Both the position numbers and the translations under genes were made by a program. Shown here piece by piece: positions 44,842 through 54,377 of a DNA stretch of 64,000 nt. Below the pieces are notes generated by a model. That model was not told where the DNA came from and did not search any database. It saw only the letters and a list, made by a program, of their open reading frames with translations. The first letter of the stretch is position 1; every line of letters starts with the position of its first letter. Source of the DNA: an uncultured Oscillospiraceae bacterium (lineage in GTDB: Bacteria; Bacillota; Clostridia; Oscillospirales; Ruminococcaceae); contig CAKSEY010000016.1 of the NCBI GenBank assembly GCA_934448295.1, positions 17,972 to 81,971 of the forward strand, given 5' to 3'.

Positions 44842-47622
44842 CTAAAATTTCGCACTGTCGTTTTTGTGGTCGGATCTCTTTACCGCAGTCGGATCCACCG
44901 GCTTAACTATCTCCGGAGTTTTCGCGGCCCCGGGTCTCGGCTCTGCCGCCGCGTTTGTCCCGGTATTCCGGGCGCTGGAGGCGCTCATTGCCGCTGCCGC
45001 AGGCTCCACCGGGCTTACTATATCCGGGGTTCTCGCGGCGCTGGTAATCGGCGCGGTTTCCGCCGCCCCGGGGGTATTGGCGCTGAACGAATTCACCGCC
45101 GCCGTCGGCTCCACAGGTCTGACTATTTCCGGGGCTGCCGCCGCGCGGGAAGTTCTCTCCGGAGACACGGCTGCCCCTGGATTCTGCACGTTGTCCGACA
45201 TATTGACCGCCATGAACTCATCATGACCGCCCGTGAATCTGCTCTGCTGTCCGCGCGGTTCCGCTGAATCATTCCGGTTTATCTGCCCGCGTCTGTGACT
45301 GTCGGCTCCGCGAACCACGTCTGTACTGTGCTCCCTGTTGAAGACCTTGCCACTGAGGCTCCCTGCCTCGTTGCTGAACTCGCTGGCGTTCCCGGATTCT
45401 TCGCTCATACGTCTGATAATATTGTCCGGGGTCACGTTTTCGTGCGGCTCTGCGGCTTCCGTGATCGGAGGTTCTCCGCCGTCCTGCCCGCCGAATGTCA
45501 TTTCGCCGTATCCGTCATTATCCCGGTCGTCAAAAAGATTCTTGCTGCTGTCCATACTTTCGGACATACGGTCTTCACCGAAGCCTGAATTCTTGATTTT
45601 GCCGAAAACCTCCGAAGTATCCATGCTGTCGAAAATTCTGTCGAGTTTTTTCTTATCAAGATTATTCCCGCCGGAGCGTTTGTGATGTATCTGATTGTCA
45701 AAGTCGTCGTCCGAATACCGCAGCCCGGATTCCTTCGTGTTGTTGTCGGGTTCGTCCGGAAGTTGTTCGCCCTTTTCCCTGAGCGCGTTATCTATATAGT
45801 CGAATTTATTGAAAGGCTCAGCGGAGCTTCCCGTTTCGCCGAGCTCGTTATCAATATAGTCAAATTTATCGTAAGGCTCAGCGGATCTGCTGTCGTCCGC
45901 GTCATTGTTTCCGGTGAAGTCAGTTCCCGAATCATCTTCGGAGCCGTCCGGGATATTGCCGTTATTGAAAATGATATCGTTCAGACCGTCCGCCTTGTTC
46001 AGCGGACCGGAATCCTTCCCCTCCTTCATTTCCTTTTCCATATCCGGAATATTCTGGCTGATATGATCGTCCTTTGGCTTGTCGTCTTTCAGCTTGACAT
46101 CCTTTGGCTGGTCGCTCTTTGGGAGAGCGTCTTTCAGCTTGCCGTCCTTTGGCTTGTCGCTCTTTGGGAGAGCGTCTTTCAGCTTGTCGTCCCCGGGCGA
46201 GCCGCCGACGTCAGGCTTGAAGCTCCTGGAATAACTGCCCGGGCTGGCTGTGCCGTTTCCTCCGGTGAACCTCGGGGAGGTCGCTTTCTTTGCTGCCGCC
46301 GCGCCGCCGCTGAACGAATTCTTCCCCGTTCTGAGCTGGCTGAACGCGTTCTTTCCAGCGCCTGCGAGGGCTTTCATTCCCTTCATCGCGCCGCCGCCGA
46401 CAAGTCCCGCCATGATGGCGTTGTTGGCGTTTTCCTCTGCGGCAACGCTTGAGCTTATGATACCCGTGAGCAGCGTCGAGGACTTGTAAACCGCATACAT
46501 TCCGCCCAGGATAAACACCAGACGGATAATGTACCCGCCCGTGATATTCCCCGCCACGGAATCGAAAATTTCAAGCTGGTCGTTCATTATCACCGGTATC
46601 ATCATCAGGAAGATCCTGAGCCCGATAACGGAACCGAAGCCCACAAGAATTTTTGCGATGAACGTATCCCGCCAGCGCTTGAATTTCTCGCCGTCGTCAA
46701 GGACTATCGTAGATACGAAATACGGCGAGGTGATGTACAGCAGAATAATATCGAAGATACGTTTTATGAACGTAAACAGGCAGATCACCATAATGACTGC
46801 CATAAATATCATCGACGCAAAGCCCAGGATATAGTCCACCCGGGAAATGTGTATACGCGTGCCAAACGATACATAATCCATGCTGCCGCCTACCAGCGAA
46901 GCCCACGGCTCCGCTATCTGACCCGTCGCCTGGTTGATGAACGAGGCGGGGGGATTCCCGCGTCCCGCGTCCATGGACGAGACCGCCAGCACCCACTTGC
47001 CCAGCGAAGCGTCGCTGCCGGTGATGGCGGTGCAGGTCTGCTTCAGAACGATAGACGCAAGGCTTATTCCGAAAATACATATAGTGGGCACCAGCAAAAA
47101 CGCTATCATGGACTTCGCCACAGCGTTTAGCACCTTCCCCACCGGACGTTTTCCCTCGAAATCAAAATCCAGCGTTGAGCGCATGACCGAATAAATCGCG
47201 AAAATCATCGACAGGCAGAGCGCTATGAAGGTGATCGATATAAGCGCGTTCCTGACTATTTCGTTGTTGATGAAGTATTCCAGAAGCGTCGTCTGATCCT
47301 TTCTGCCAAGGCTTTCAGAGTAATATGTGATATCCTTCATGCCTATGAGTATATCAAAACCGCTCTGCAGCTGGTCTAGTATCCACAGCCACTGACAGAA
47401 TCCCCCGTAAATTAACGTAAAGAAAATATCCGCAACGTTCGCAATGATGATATTCCACAAAAACTCAAAAACAGGCATCAGCAGAGGAATGACGATGTTG
47501 TTCAGAAGCCATTCAAAAATGGAATTGAGTATTTTCGAAAGCCATTCTATTATCGGGTCAAAAAGCTTGTCGCAGACCCAGTCGAATACGCTGTCAAAAA
47601 TTCCGAGCGACTGTATCGGCAT
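44842..47622 (-). CDS. VirB6/TrbL-like T4SS membrane protein with long repeat-rich tail
   Basis: A 926-aa protein. Residues 1-420 hold several membrane helices of the TrbL/VirB6 type, with 'RRIFDIILLYITSPYFVSTIVLDDGEKFKRWRDTFIAKILVGFG' as the best family match. The remaining ~500 residues are hydrophilic and repetitive. One part has 15-aa repeats (KLKDALPKSDKPKDG, KLKDALPKSDQPKDV), encoded by 45-bp DNA repeats. Next come two FDYIDN copies, then three TPxIVxPVxPTA copies. The tail is unusually long for the family and may bind cytoplasmic partners or substrates. The neighbour at 47644-49254 is a paralogue lacking it. Confidence 0.85.
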   Translation of the reverse strand: MPIQSLGIFDSVFDWVCDKLFDPIIEWLSKILNSIFEWLLNNIVIPLLMPVFEFLWNIIIANVADIFFTLIYGGFCQWLWILDQLQSGFDILIGMKDITYYSESLGRKDQTTLLEYFINNEIVRNALISITFIALCLSMIFAIYSVMRSTLDFDFEGKRPVGKVLNAVAKSMIAFLLVPTICIFGISLASIVLKQTCTAITGSDASLGKWVLAVSSMDAGRGNPPASFINQATGQIAEPWASLVGGSMDYVSFGTRIHISRVDYILGFASMIFMAVIMVICLFTFIKRIFDIILLYITSPYFVSTIVLDDGEKFKRWRDTFIAKILVGFGSVIGLRIFLMMIPVIMNDQLEIFDSVAGNITGGYIIRLVFILGGMYAVYKSSTLLTGIISSSVAAEENANNAIMAGLVGGGAMKGMKALAGAGKNAFSQLRTGKNSFSGGAAAAKKATSPRFTGGNGTASPGSYSRSFKPDVGGSPGDDKLKDALPKSDKPKDGKLKDALPKSDQPKDVKLKDDKPKDDHISQNIPDMEKEMKEGKDSGPLNKADGLNDIIFNNGNIPDGSEDDSGTDFTGNNDADDSRSAEPYDKFDYIDNELGETGSSAEPFNKFDYIDNALREKGEQLPDEPDNNTKESGLRYSDDDFDNQIHHKRSGGNNLDKKKLDRIFDSMDTSEVFGKIKNSGFGEDRMSESMDSSKNLFDDRDNDGYGEMTFGGQDGGEPPITEAAEPHENVTPDNIIRRMSEESGNASEFSNEAGSLSGKVFNREHSTDVVRGADSHRRGQINRNDSAEPRGQQSRFTGGHDEFMAVNMSDNVQNPGAAVSPERTSRAAAAPEIVRPVEPTAAVNSFSANTPGAAETAPITSAARTPDIVSPVEPAAAAMSASSARNTGTNAAAEPRPGAAKTPEIVKPVDPTAVKRSDHKNDSAKF
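46080..46190 (-). repeat. 45-bp tandem repeats inside the VirB6-like gene
   Basis: Direct repeats with a 45-bp period encode 15-residue units rich in Lys, Asp and Pro. Two units are nearly identical and a third is partial. Confidence 0.7.
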
Positions 47623-47643
47623 TATCGGAAACCTCCCCTCCGC

Positions 47644-49254
47644 TTATTCTTGCTTTTTTTCTTCATTTTCCTTTTTGTCGGAGCCGCCCAGGCTCTGACC
47701 GAGCTTAGCGACATTACCAGGTCCGCCGCTGCCTCCGGTGAAGGCGTTACCGGCGCTCTTTGCCGCTGAACCGGCGCTCTTTGCCGCTGAGCCGGCGCTC
47801 TTTGCTGCGGCGCCCGCCGCGGACGCAGCGCCCTTTGCAGCCACGCTCGTTCCGCCTGTCGCCGCTGCCATTGCCGCGTCCTTGGCGGTGTTGGCAGCCA
47901 TCTTCACCATCGCCGCCATGACCAATGCCGAAGCGCGGTCCGCCGCAGCGACCTCCGGGTTTATCACCTCAAGTATCGTGGTGTTGGATTTCCACGCCGC
48001 GTACATACAGCCCACCACAAATATAATTTTCAGCGTAGCGTCCAGCGCTACATTGTTGGAAAACGAGAAGTTAGAGCTCATTATCATAGGAATAAAGATC
48101 ATCACGAGATTCATTGAGATAACTATTCCAAAGCCGGAAAGCAGCTTCCCGATAAACATCTCGCGCCATTTTCTGAATGTAGAGCCTCCGTCAAGCGGCA
48201 TTGAGGCAACGAACAGCGGCGATGTGATATACAGAATTATCAGCTCGATAATTTTGCGGATAAATACGAACATCGAGCAGAGCATCACCAGTATCACACC
48301 TATGCTTGCAACGTAAACCAGCGGATAATTGTAGAGTTTTTCAAACAGGTTCGGAAAGGTCCGGGCATCGTCTGAAAGCTGATCCAGCGAAAAGGCGTAG
48401 TCGTTTTCGCCGTTTTCCTTCAGGCTGTCGGCTGCCTTCTGGGAAACCCCCACGTCGTCGGCCTGGCTCTTGAATATCGCCTGGATATTATCAAGATCCA
48501 GCGAGGGATACATATTGAAATCCACTATGTAATCGCCGGGGTCGTAGATGCTCTTTTTCTCGCCGCTGTATCCTGTGCCGCCGAAATACGCCGCCCGCTT
48601 TCCGGTGGTATACGAAGCGTTAGGCTCGTCATCGTCACCGAAAGTTCCCGCCAGGAACAGGATAGTGGACAGCTTCGGGGTCTCGTCCGAGCCGGTCACC
48701 CCGATTATCGCGTTTTCCGTGGAGATCAGGATAGCCGATGAAAGCTGCGAACCGAAGTACATCAGAACCGGCACTATCATAAACGCAACGCAGGATTTCA
48801 GCGCCGTTTTCATTATATGGCTGACGGGGCGCTTATGCTCCAGGGCGTACGAGCCCATGGATTTTGTCACCGAGTACATCGTGAAAATAAAGCATATCGC
48901 AACGCCGATAAACGTCACCGCGACAAGCGCCTTCTTTACTCCGTCGTTTGTCAGGAACACGTCAAGCAGATACATTTCCTCGCCGTTGTTCTTCACGGGC
49001 TGGGTTCCGGCGAAGATGTCGAAAAATTCCTGAAATATGTCGACAAGGTGCAGCAGATAAAACAGAACGCTCTGCAAAAATGCGCCGAACATTATTACGA
49101 TCCCCTGGAGCGCCACGGAGAATATGAAGTTGAACAGAAATGTTATCAGCGTGGAAAAAAAGTTAAACGCCCAGCTCAGCGAATCAACGATCTTATCTGT
49201 AATGTTCGTCAGCCAGCCCAGGCTGCTCAGCAGCACAGGAGTCATTCTGTTCAC
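47644..49254 (-). CDS. VirB6/TrbL-like T4SS membrane protein (shorter paralogue)
   Basis: A 536-aa protein with about seven membrane helices. It shares 'RKIIELIILYITSPLFVASMPLDGGSTFRKWREMFIGKLLSGFG' with the 926-aa paralogue (FDIILLYITSPYF...KRWRDTF). A Gly/Thr-rich extracellular loop lies near residues 190-300. The C-terminal ~90 residues are an Ala/Gly/Ser/Lys repeat tail (KSAGSAAKSAG, repeated) ending in KKENEEKKQE. Two different VirB6-type proteins in one operon are common in Firmicute T4SS clusters. Likely part of the inner-membrane channel. Confidence 0.85.
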   Translation of the reverse strand: MNRMTPVLLSSLGWLTNITDKIVDSLSWAFNFFSTLITFLFNFIFSVALQGIVIMFGAFLQSVLFYLLHLVDIFQEFFDIFAGTQPVKNNGEEMYLLDVFLTNDGVKKALVAVTFIGVAICFIFTMYSVTKSMGSYALEHKRPVSHIMKTALKSCVAFMIVPVLMYFGSQLSSAILISTENAIIGVTGSDETPKLSTILFLAGTFGDDDEPNASYTTGKRAAYFGGTGYSGEKKSIYDPGDYIVDFNMYPSLDLDNIQAIFKSQADDVGVSQKAADSLKENGENDYAFSLDQLSDDARTFPNLFEKLYNYPLVYVASIGVILVMLCSMFVFIRKIIELIILYITSPLFVASMPLDGGSTFRKWREMFIGKLLSGFGIVISMNLVMIFIPMIMSSNFSFSNNVALDATLKIIFVVGCMYAAWKSNTTILEVINPEVAAADRASALVMAAMVKMAANTAKDAAMAAATGGTSVAAKGAASAAGAAAKSAGSAAKSAGSAAKSAGNAFTGGSGGPGNVAKLGQSLGGSDKKENEEKKQE

Positions 49255-49269
49255 CTCCTCAAAAAGTCG

Positions 49270-50766
49270 TTATCTTATGCTGAATTTCTTTCTCGTAAGA
49301 ATAAAGAACACTGCCCCGGCAGCGACCAGCGCTCCCGCAAGGATTATAGAAACCACCGCCATGCCGTTCATCTGATAGACTATCTCAAAATCCTGCGCGG
49401 AGCTGTTTCCCGCCTTGTCGTATACGACAACCGTGTACTTGCCCGGTTCGCTGAGCGAAAGGCTGCTCTGCACGGGCTTTCCGTTCAGGAATACCGTGTA
49501 GCCGTCCACGTCCTCTGAAATAAGCTCAATGAATACTGTGCCGCCTATGCTTTTTCCGCTCTCGTCAAGCCCGTTCACGGCGAATTCCGGCGGCGTGTTG
49601 TCAAGCGTGAATTTCTCCGTGAATTTATATGCGCCGCAGGAGATTTCAAAGCTGTATTCGCCCTCGGAGCCGAGGGCGGCGGAGTTTCCGTTGGAGCGTA
49701 TCCCGATTTTCCCAAACGCCGCATTTACGATAACGCAGCCGTCAGGGACGGTGTATTCCGTGAGCCCGCTCACGTTTTCGCCTATTATGGAAAAGCGGAA
49801 TTCCGCAGGCTCTTCGCTGTCGCCGTCTGTGACAAGCAGAATGTATTCGCCCTTTTCAGTGATCGGGCTTCCAAAATTGAAATCAGACTGCTCCTCGTCG
49901 TTTTTCAGCAGCCGGTATTCGGCGTCCTGCGAAACGTCAAGCGTTACCGGACCGGCGGAGGCTGTCCCTGCGGGAACGCTGCAAAAAAACTCCGTGCCGT
50001 TGTCGGTCACGGCGCGTATTCCGCCGCTTTCCGCATACTGCGTGAGCCTTACTGCGCCGTCGTTTTTCGGGAGAATGAACGCGCTGCCGTCCGTATCCGG
50101 CTGAGCTTCGTCCCCGCCGTCCGTGAGATCTGAACCATCGCCGCCGTCCTCCGGGCTGTCGGGAGCCGCCTCCCCGCTGACCGGGTCGGCTGGGACGCTC
50201 TCGCTGCTGTCGGCGCTTTCACTGCTGTCAGGGACTTCGCTGACGTCGGCGTTTTCACTGCTTTCAAAGCTCTCGGTATAGGCTTCCTCCGTGTACCGGG
50301 CTTCGTATGAGCTGTATGCCGGGTAGCTGTCCAGCGGGGCCTCGATTATCCAGAAGCGGAAAAGACCGTAATAGACCTCGTTTTCCTTTCCGCCAAGCAG
50401 CTCATCGCCGCCGACCGTCATGGTGAGCGAGTATTTTCCGGGGGCTTCGATAGCCTCCCCGGGCTTGTATTCGGTTTTTGCGCCGTCCTTTTCCATCGCG
50501 ACCGATATGGTTTCCGGCAGGTCAAGGGTAACGGCATAGTCGATAACGGCGCCGTTTGGGATATTGCTGTAAAACACGACCTGTCTTGCCAATATCTCCT
50601 CGTAAAGCGCGTTGCCGTAGACCTGTTTTTCAGCGATATCCGAGTAGATATATTCGGTTTCCTGCGTACTTTCCTCGGCCGTGCTTTCCGATTCGGCGCG
50701 GGAGGTCAGCGAAACAGTTCCAAAAACGGCACAGGCAAGCACCGCAGCCAGAATTCTTCTAAACAT
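49270..50766 (-). CDS. Exported Ig-like protein with C-terminal membrane anchor (2)
   Basis: A 498-aa protein. ATG at 50766 (MFRRILAAVLACAVFGTVSL) follows GAAAGGAAAA and starts a signal peptide; the longer frame would run back into the VirD4 stop region. A Ser/Glu/Asp-rich linker spans about 165-235. The last extracellular domain is 'DNTPPEFAVNGLDESGKSIGGTVFIELI...GKYTVVVYDKAGNSSAQDFEI', Ig-like as in the 39663-40907 protein. A membrane helix and the tail RKKFSIR end the protein. It lies between VirD4 and VirB6-like genes in the T4SS operon. Confidence 0.8.
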   Translation of the reverse strand: MFRRILAAVLACAVFGTVSLTSRAESESTAEESTQETEYIYSDIAEKQVYGNALYEEILARQVVFYSNIPNGAVIDYAVTLDLPETISVAMEKDGAKTEYKPGEAIEAPGKYSLTMTVGGDELLGGKENEVYYGLFRFWIIEAPLDSYPAYSSYEARYTEEAYTESFESSENADVSEVPDSSESADSSESVPADPVSGEAAPDSPEDGGDGSDLTDGGDEAQPDTDGSAFILPKNDGAVRLTQYAESGGIRAVTDNGTEFFCSVPAGTASAGPVTLDVSQDAEYRLLKNDEEQSDFNFGSPITEKGEYILLVTDGDSEEPAEFRFSIIGENVSGLTEYTVPDGCVIVNAAFGKIGIRSNGNSAALGSEGEYSFEISCGAYKFTEKFTLDNTPPEFAVNGLDESGKSIGGTVFIELISEDVDGYTVFLNGKPVQSSLSLSEPGKYTVVVYDKAGNSSAQDFEIVYQMNGMAVVSIILAGALVAAGAVFFILTRKKFSIR

Positions 50767-50785
50767 ACCGTTTTCCTTTCGGGGT

Positions 50786-52774
50786 TCAGTTTTCATTTGC
50801 TCCGAGGACCTTTTCGTTTCTCTCGGAAAGGTCGTAGTAGACCTCGTCGGGGAAAAACGCGTTGCTCCTCACCTCGGACAGATCCATCGTGCCGAATTTA
50901 TACAGGTCGCAGCGATAGCTCGGCGTGAATTTCGTTTTCAGCGGATAGTTGCCGAACGTCACGATTATAGCGTTTCCGGTATCGGTTTTGTTGTTGATCT
51001 TCTGCAGCTCGGACGGGTATATGAGCGGGCGCGTCTGGATGGACGTGCTGTAATTCGCCTCTCCCTCCTTGGCGCCCATCGAGCGCGAAACGCTGGTGGT
51101 AGACACCGTGCAGTTTCCGCAGAGCTCGGAGAACTCCTTGCAGGTCTCGATATCGTTCGAACCGATGAACATTTTCATGCCGCAGTTGGATTTTACGATA
51201 TCGCCGACAGTCTTGCCGTAGACGTTGTCAAGCTGCGCGTAGGACTGAACCACCATGTTGAACCATATCTTTCTGGAACGTCCTACAGTTATCATCTTGT
51301 CGAACTTGTCGATCTTCGGCATATTACCGAACTCGTCAAGTATGAAATACACATTTCTGGGCAGCGACAGATCCTCCCGGGTGGAGGCCTTCTTGATAAG
51401 CGCCTTGTATATGCAGAGGATAAACGCCGCCGCCAGCGTGTGGCGCGTGTCCTTTTCGTCGGGGATTTTAAGGAACAGCGCGGTGGATTCGTCGGCGAAA
51501 ACCGCCGGGTCTATATCCGTGTTGGAGGTCAGCGAGCATATGCCCTCGTCGTTGAAGATAGACAGCTTGTCAAACGCGATGGACATATAGCTTGCGAGGG
51601 TATTTTCCGCCGCGGAAAGCACCTGCTTGCTCAGCGTTACCGCCTTTGACAGCACGTTTCTGCCGTAGAAATAGTTCCTCAGCGCCTCGAAATTGTTGTC
51701 GGAATTGCCGAGCGCCTTGTTTACGTTGAAGAAATTGAATTTCTCCCGGGTCATGCCGAGCTCGGGGTTTTCGCTGTCCTCCAGCATTGCGAGAATGGTC
51801 GCCATTATAATGGAGCGCGCGCCCTTTTCCCACACCGGGTCGTCCTGGCTTTCTATGGGGCAGATAACGCTTACAAGGTCGTTCAGATCCTCGTAGACCT
51901 CGTCGTATATCTTCTGGCGCTGCACCTTTATTACGGCTATAAGCTCCTTGCTGACGGCGTAAGCCTTACCCTCGTACTCGTACCACTCGTCCCCGTAAAG
52001 CTCCGGGGGATTCACAAGCTCCAGGCCGGACTTTTCGGCGTCGTCGCTCCTGACGTAGATATCGTTTCCGGTGCTGATATACTCCTGATAGCGGTCGAAT
52101 ATGTCGCTGAGCGGATTCCAGCGGAACGAGGAATACGGGTCGCGCAGGTCGAGCACCATTACCTTATATCCGCGCTCCTGCAAAAACTTGCTGTGGAGCT
52201 GGAAAAGCTCGCCCTTGGGGTCGGTGCATATCATCGACGAGCCGGCGCCGGATTTCGCCAGTATCTGTATCATAGGGTTGATGAACGTGGTGGTCTTGCC
52301 GGAACCGGTCGCGCCTATGATAAGTCCGTGCATGGGGGAAGCAAGGTTGACGTGAAGCCCCTTCTTGTCGTACCACGCCCGCACCGGGATACCGTCCTTC
52401 TTGGACTCTCCGAGCTTTGCGAACTCATGCGGAGCGAAGTTGAAATCGCGCTCCTTGTCGGTCATGAAGCGTGAATTTTCCAGCGTGGAATCCTTTACCT
52501 CGTTCTTCTTGTTCGACCCGAGGAAGCTCTTTTTGGTGCGCGCAAAGCTGTCGGGGCGAAGCGCCGCGTAAAGCACCACGATAATAACAAGTCCGATCAG
52601 CCCGTACAGATAGTTCAGCGGATTCAGCAGCACCGCAGGGTCAAAGAATACCGCCATGCTCCGCTCCTTTATCGCCGGCAGAAGATTATCAAATAAAGCG
52701 CCGATGATGTATGTGCAGAAAAGCAGCGCCACAAGCGCAATGGCGGCGGAGCTGTATAATTTCTTCATGTTCAT
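50786..52774 (-). CDS. VirD4-type T4SS coupling ATPase (TraG/TcpA class)
   Basis: A 662-aa coupling protein. Two membrane helices lie in residues 10-30 and 52-72. Walker A 'IIGATGSGKTTTF' is near residue 155, followed by 'MICTDPKGELFQLHSKFLQERGYKVMVLDLRDP', the typical VirD4 strand; Walker B 'VYFILDEFGNMPK' is near 475. The family role is to recruit substrates, DNA-relaxase complexes or proteins, to the channel. ATG at 52774 has GGAGGG six bases upstream. No relaxase gene is visible in this window, so its cargo is an open question. Confidence 0.92.
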   Translation of the reverse strand: MNMKKLYSSAAIALVALLFCTYIIGALFDNLLPAIKERSMAVFFDPAVLLNPLNYLYGLIGLVIIVVLYAALRPDSFARTKKSFLGSNKKNEVKDSTLENSRFMTDKERDFNFAPHEFAKLGESKKDGIPVRAWYDKKGLHVNLASPMHGLIIGATGSGKTTTFINPMIQILAKSGAGSSMICTDPKGELFQLHSKFLQERGYKVMVLDLRDPYSSFRWNPLSDIFDRYQEYISTGNDIYVRSDDAEKSGLELVNPPELYGDEWYEYEGKAYAVSKELIAVIKVQRQKIYDEVYEDLNDLVSVICPIESQDDPVWEKGARSIIMATILAMLEDSENPELGMTREKFNFFNVNKALGNSDNNFEALRNYFYGRNVLSKAVTLSKQVLSAAENTLASYMSIAFDKLSIFNDEGICSLTSNTDIDPAVFADESTALFLKIPDEKDTRHTLAAAFILCIYKALIKKASTREDLSLPRNVYFILDEFGNMPKIDKFDKMITVGRSRKIWFNMVVQSYAQLDNVYGKTVGDIVKSNCGMKMFIGSNDIETCKEFSELCGNCTVSTTSVSRSMGAKEGEANYSTSIQTRPLIYPSELQKINNKTDTGNAIIVTFGNYPLKTKFTPSYRCDLYKFGTMDLSEVRSNAFFPDEVYYDLSERNEKVLGANEN

Positions 52775-52791
52775 TGTTTGCCCTCCGGCTG

Positions 52792-53766
52792 TTATTCAGG
52801 AATGTTTTCAGCTTTGGCTTCGCAAAGCAGGGTCTTTATGCAGAAGTAAACCGTTATGCCGCCGAAGATCAGGTAGATAAGCTCCACGATCATGTTGTCG
52901 AAAAGGACGGCGTACGCCCCGGTGTCCATCAGCAGAAGCATAGGCACGGTGGCGAGATTGAACCCGGCGTGCATCAGCAGCGAGTATGTAAGGTTGCCGT
53001 ATCTTATGCGGATAAGCGTGAAGAAGAAGCTGCTGAACAGCGCCACGATCACCCATACCGGCTGGATATGCGGAAGAGCGAACGCGATCGTTACAACTAC
53101 CACCACGGCTTTCTCCGGAAAAGCTCGGGAAAGCGTGCGCAGCAGGAACCCGCGGAACATCATCTCCTCGCACAGCGGCGCAAGCAGCACAATATACACC
53201 AGGCTCAGCGCGATGTTATCCGTGTAGAGCAGGCTCTCCGTACCCGCGCTGTAATCGCTGATAAAGCTATCCGGCAGCGGAAGTATCGCCAGAAGCGCCG
53301 ACGTGGACAGGTTCATGCAGAACCCCGCCGCCGCGCACAGCAATGCGGGCTTGGGGCTTATGGAACGCGGATAGAACTGCAGCATATCCTTGACCGTTTC
53401 GGTCTCGGGGCGCTTTTTTCTTTTCCGCAGGTAGTGATTGACCAGGTAGAAAAAGTACACAAAAAATCCCATTATCGAGCAGAGCAGCTTTAGCGTACCG
53501 CTGTTCTGGAGCGCGTCGTTCGAGAAGATGATGAAGAACATCTGCGGAAAAAAATAAAACCCGAAATACAGTCCCACCGCCGATAAAACCGAAGATATGA
53601 CTATATATGTTCGGGTATTTCGGTTGATGAGCTGACGGCGCTTTTTCTCGCGCTTCTCCTTTTCGGCGGCAGCCGCATTCTCGCTGTCGTCAGGGTCAGT
53701 CTCAGCCACGATCTCCTCGGTTATAGCTTCCAGGTCGGAATTTTTTCTCTGCTTTTTCCTTTTCAA
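52792..53766 (-). CDS. CPBP family intramembrane metalloprotease
   Basis: A 324-aa membrane protein of the CAAX protease/bacteriocin-processing (Abi) family. A charged cytoplasmic N-terminus of about 60 residues precedes seven or eight membrane helices. The active-site motifs are present: 'LCEEMMFRGFLL' (EExxxR), 'FALPHIQPVW' (FxxxH) and 'LLMHAGFNL' (HxxxN). In a T4SS operon, between pilin and VirD4, it could process pilin or surface proteins (inference). Confidence 0.85.
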   Translation of the reverse strand: MKRKKQRKNSDLEAITEEIVAETDPDDSENAAAAEKEKREKKRRQLINRNTRTYIVISSVLSAVGLYFGFYFFPQMFFIIFSNDALQNSGTLKLLCSIMGFFVYFFYLVNHYLRKRKKRPETETVKDMLQFYPRSISPKPALLCAAAGFCMNLSTSALLAILPLPDSFISDYSAGTESLLYTDNIALSLVYIVLLAPLCEEMMFRGFLLRTLSRAFPEKAVVVVVTIAFALPHIQPVWVIVALFSSFFFTLIRIRYGNLTYSLLMHAGFNLATVPMLLLMDTGAYAVLFDNMIVELIYLIFGGITVYFCIKTLLCEAKAENIPE

Positions 53767-53805
53767 TGCGTTTCTCCCCTAAATAAAGGCATATCGCACT
53801 ATGCC

Positions 53806-53934
53806 GCGCCGGCGCCTGCGACGCGGCGCGATACGGCAGTCATGCGATGGTGGCAGGAAATAACTCTTTGCCGCTCTGCGTATTCCCTAAAACAGCTCCT
53901 GTTTACAGGTCATGCGTAAAGCGGCAGAGTGTCA
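53806..53934 (-). promoter_or_regulatory. Two strong hairpins between pilin and downstream T4SS genes
   Basis: Hairpin 1 near 53806-53832 pairs GCCGCG..CG with CG..CGCGGC. Hairpin 2 near 53868-53934 is a long imperfect inverted repeat built around GCCGCT / AGCGGC with CTCT / AGAG flanks. Neither has a good T-run. They lie after the pilin stop and could stabilise the pilin mRNA or lower transcription of the rest of the operon. Confidence 0.5.
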
Positions 53935-53953
53935 GTGTTTGTTCAGCGTTAGC

Positions 53954-54295
53954 TCAGTGGCTTGAGTTGGAAGTGGTCGAGGACGTGGTAGTGCTTGTCG
54001 CCCACTGCTGCATTGCAGGGAGTCCGATCTTCAGGCCAACGAGAAGCACGAAGATAAGTACGAAGCCGATGATGGCGTTCTTCAGACCGTGCTTTGCCTT
54101 CTCCCTGTCCTGCGGCTCCTCAGCCTTCGCGAACTTCACGCCGAGGATTATGCAGAAGATGGCTCCCAGGGCTCCCACGATGGCAAGCGCCGGACCCAGG
54201 ATCATATCCAGCAGGTCGATGATCGGGTTGGTCATGGTCTCGAACGGGTTTGCAGCTTCAGAAACTGCGAGTAAAATAGACATTGCGTTATTCAT
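53954..54295 (-). CDS. VirB2/TrbC-like pilin subunit
   Basis: A 113-aa protein with two hydrophobic helices separated by a short charged loop: 'LLDMILGPALAIVGALGAIFCIILGVKFAKAEEPQDREKAKHGLKNAIIGFVLIFVLLVGLKIGLPAM'. The helix-KxxKAEEPxDREKAK-helix layout matches VirB2-like pilins of Firmicute T4SS clusters. The tail is Ser/Thr/Asn-rich. It is the first gene of the T4SS operon and its upstream region carries the GTTAC / GTATAAAC promoter at 54342-54371. An abundant subunit, consistent with the hairpins after it. Confidence 0.8.
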   Translation of the reverse strand: MNNAMSILLAVSEAANPFETMTNPIIDLLDMILGPALAIVGALGAIFCIILGVKFAKAEEPQDREKAKHGLKNAIIGFVLIFVLLVGLKIGLPAMQQWATSTTTSSTTSNSSH

Positions 54296-54341
54296 AATGA
54301 TTCTCCTTTTGATTCCGCCGGAGCGGTTGATTGTTTCATTG

Positions 54342-54371
54342 GTTTATACCAATTTATACGGATTTTGTAAC
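54342..54371 (-). promoter_or_regulatory. Candidate alternative-sigma promoter of the T4SS operon
   Basis: Minus strand: GTTACAAAA from 54371 and GTATAAAC from 54349, first bases 22 nt apart, the same as in two other promoters of this locus. No TTGACA/TATAAT pair is seen here. Confidence 0.65.
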
Positions 54372-54377
54372 AGCTTA

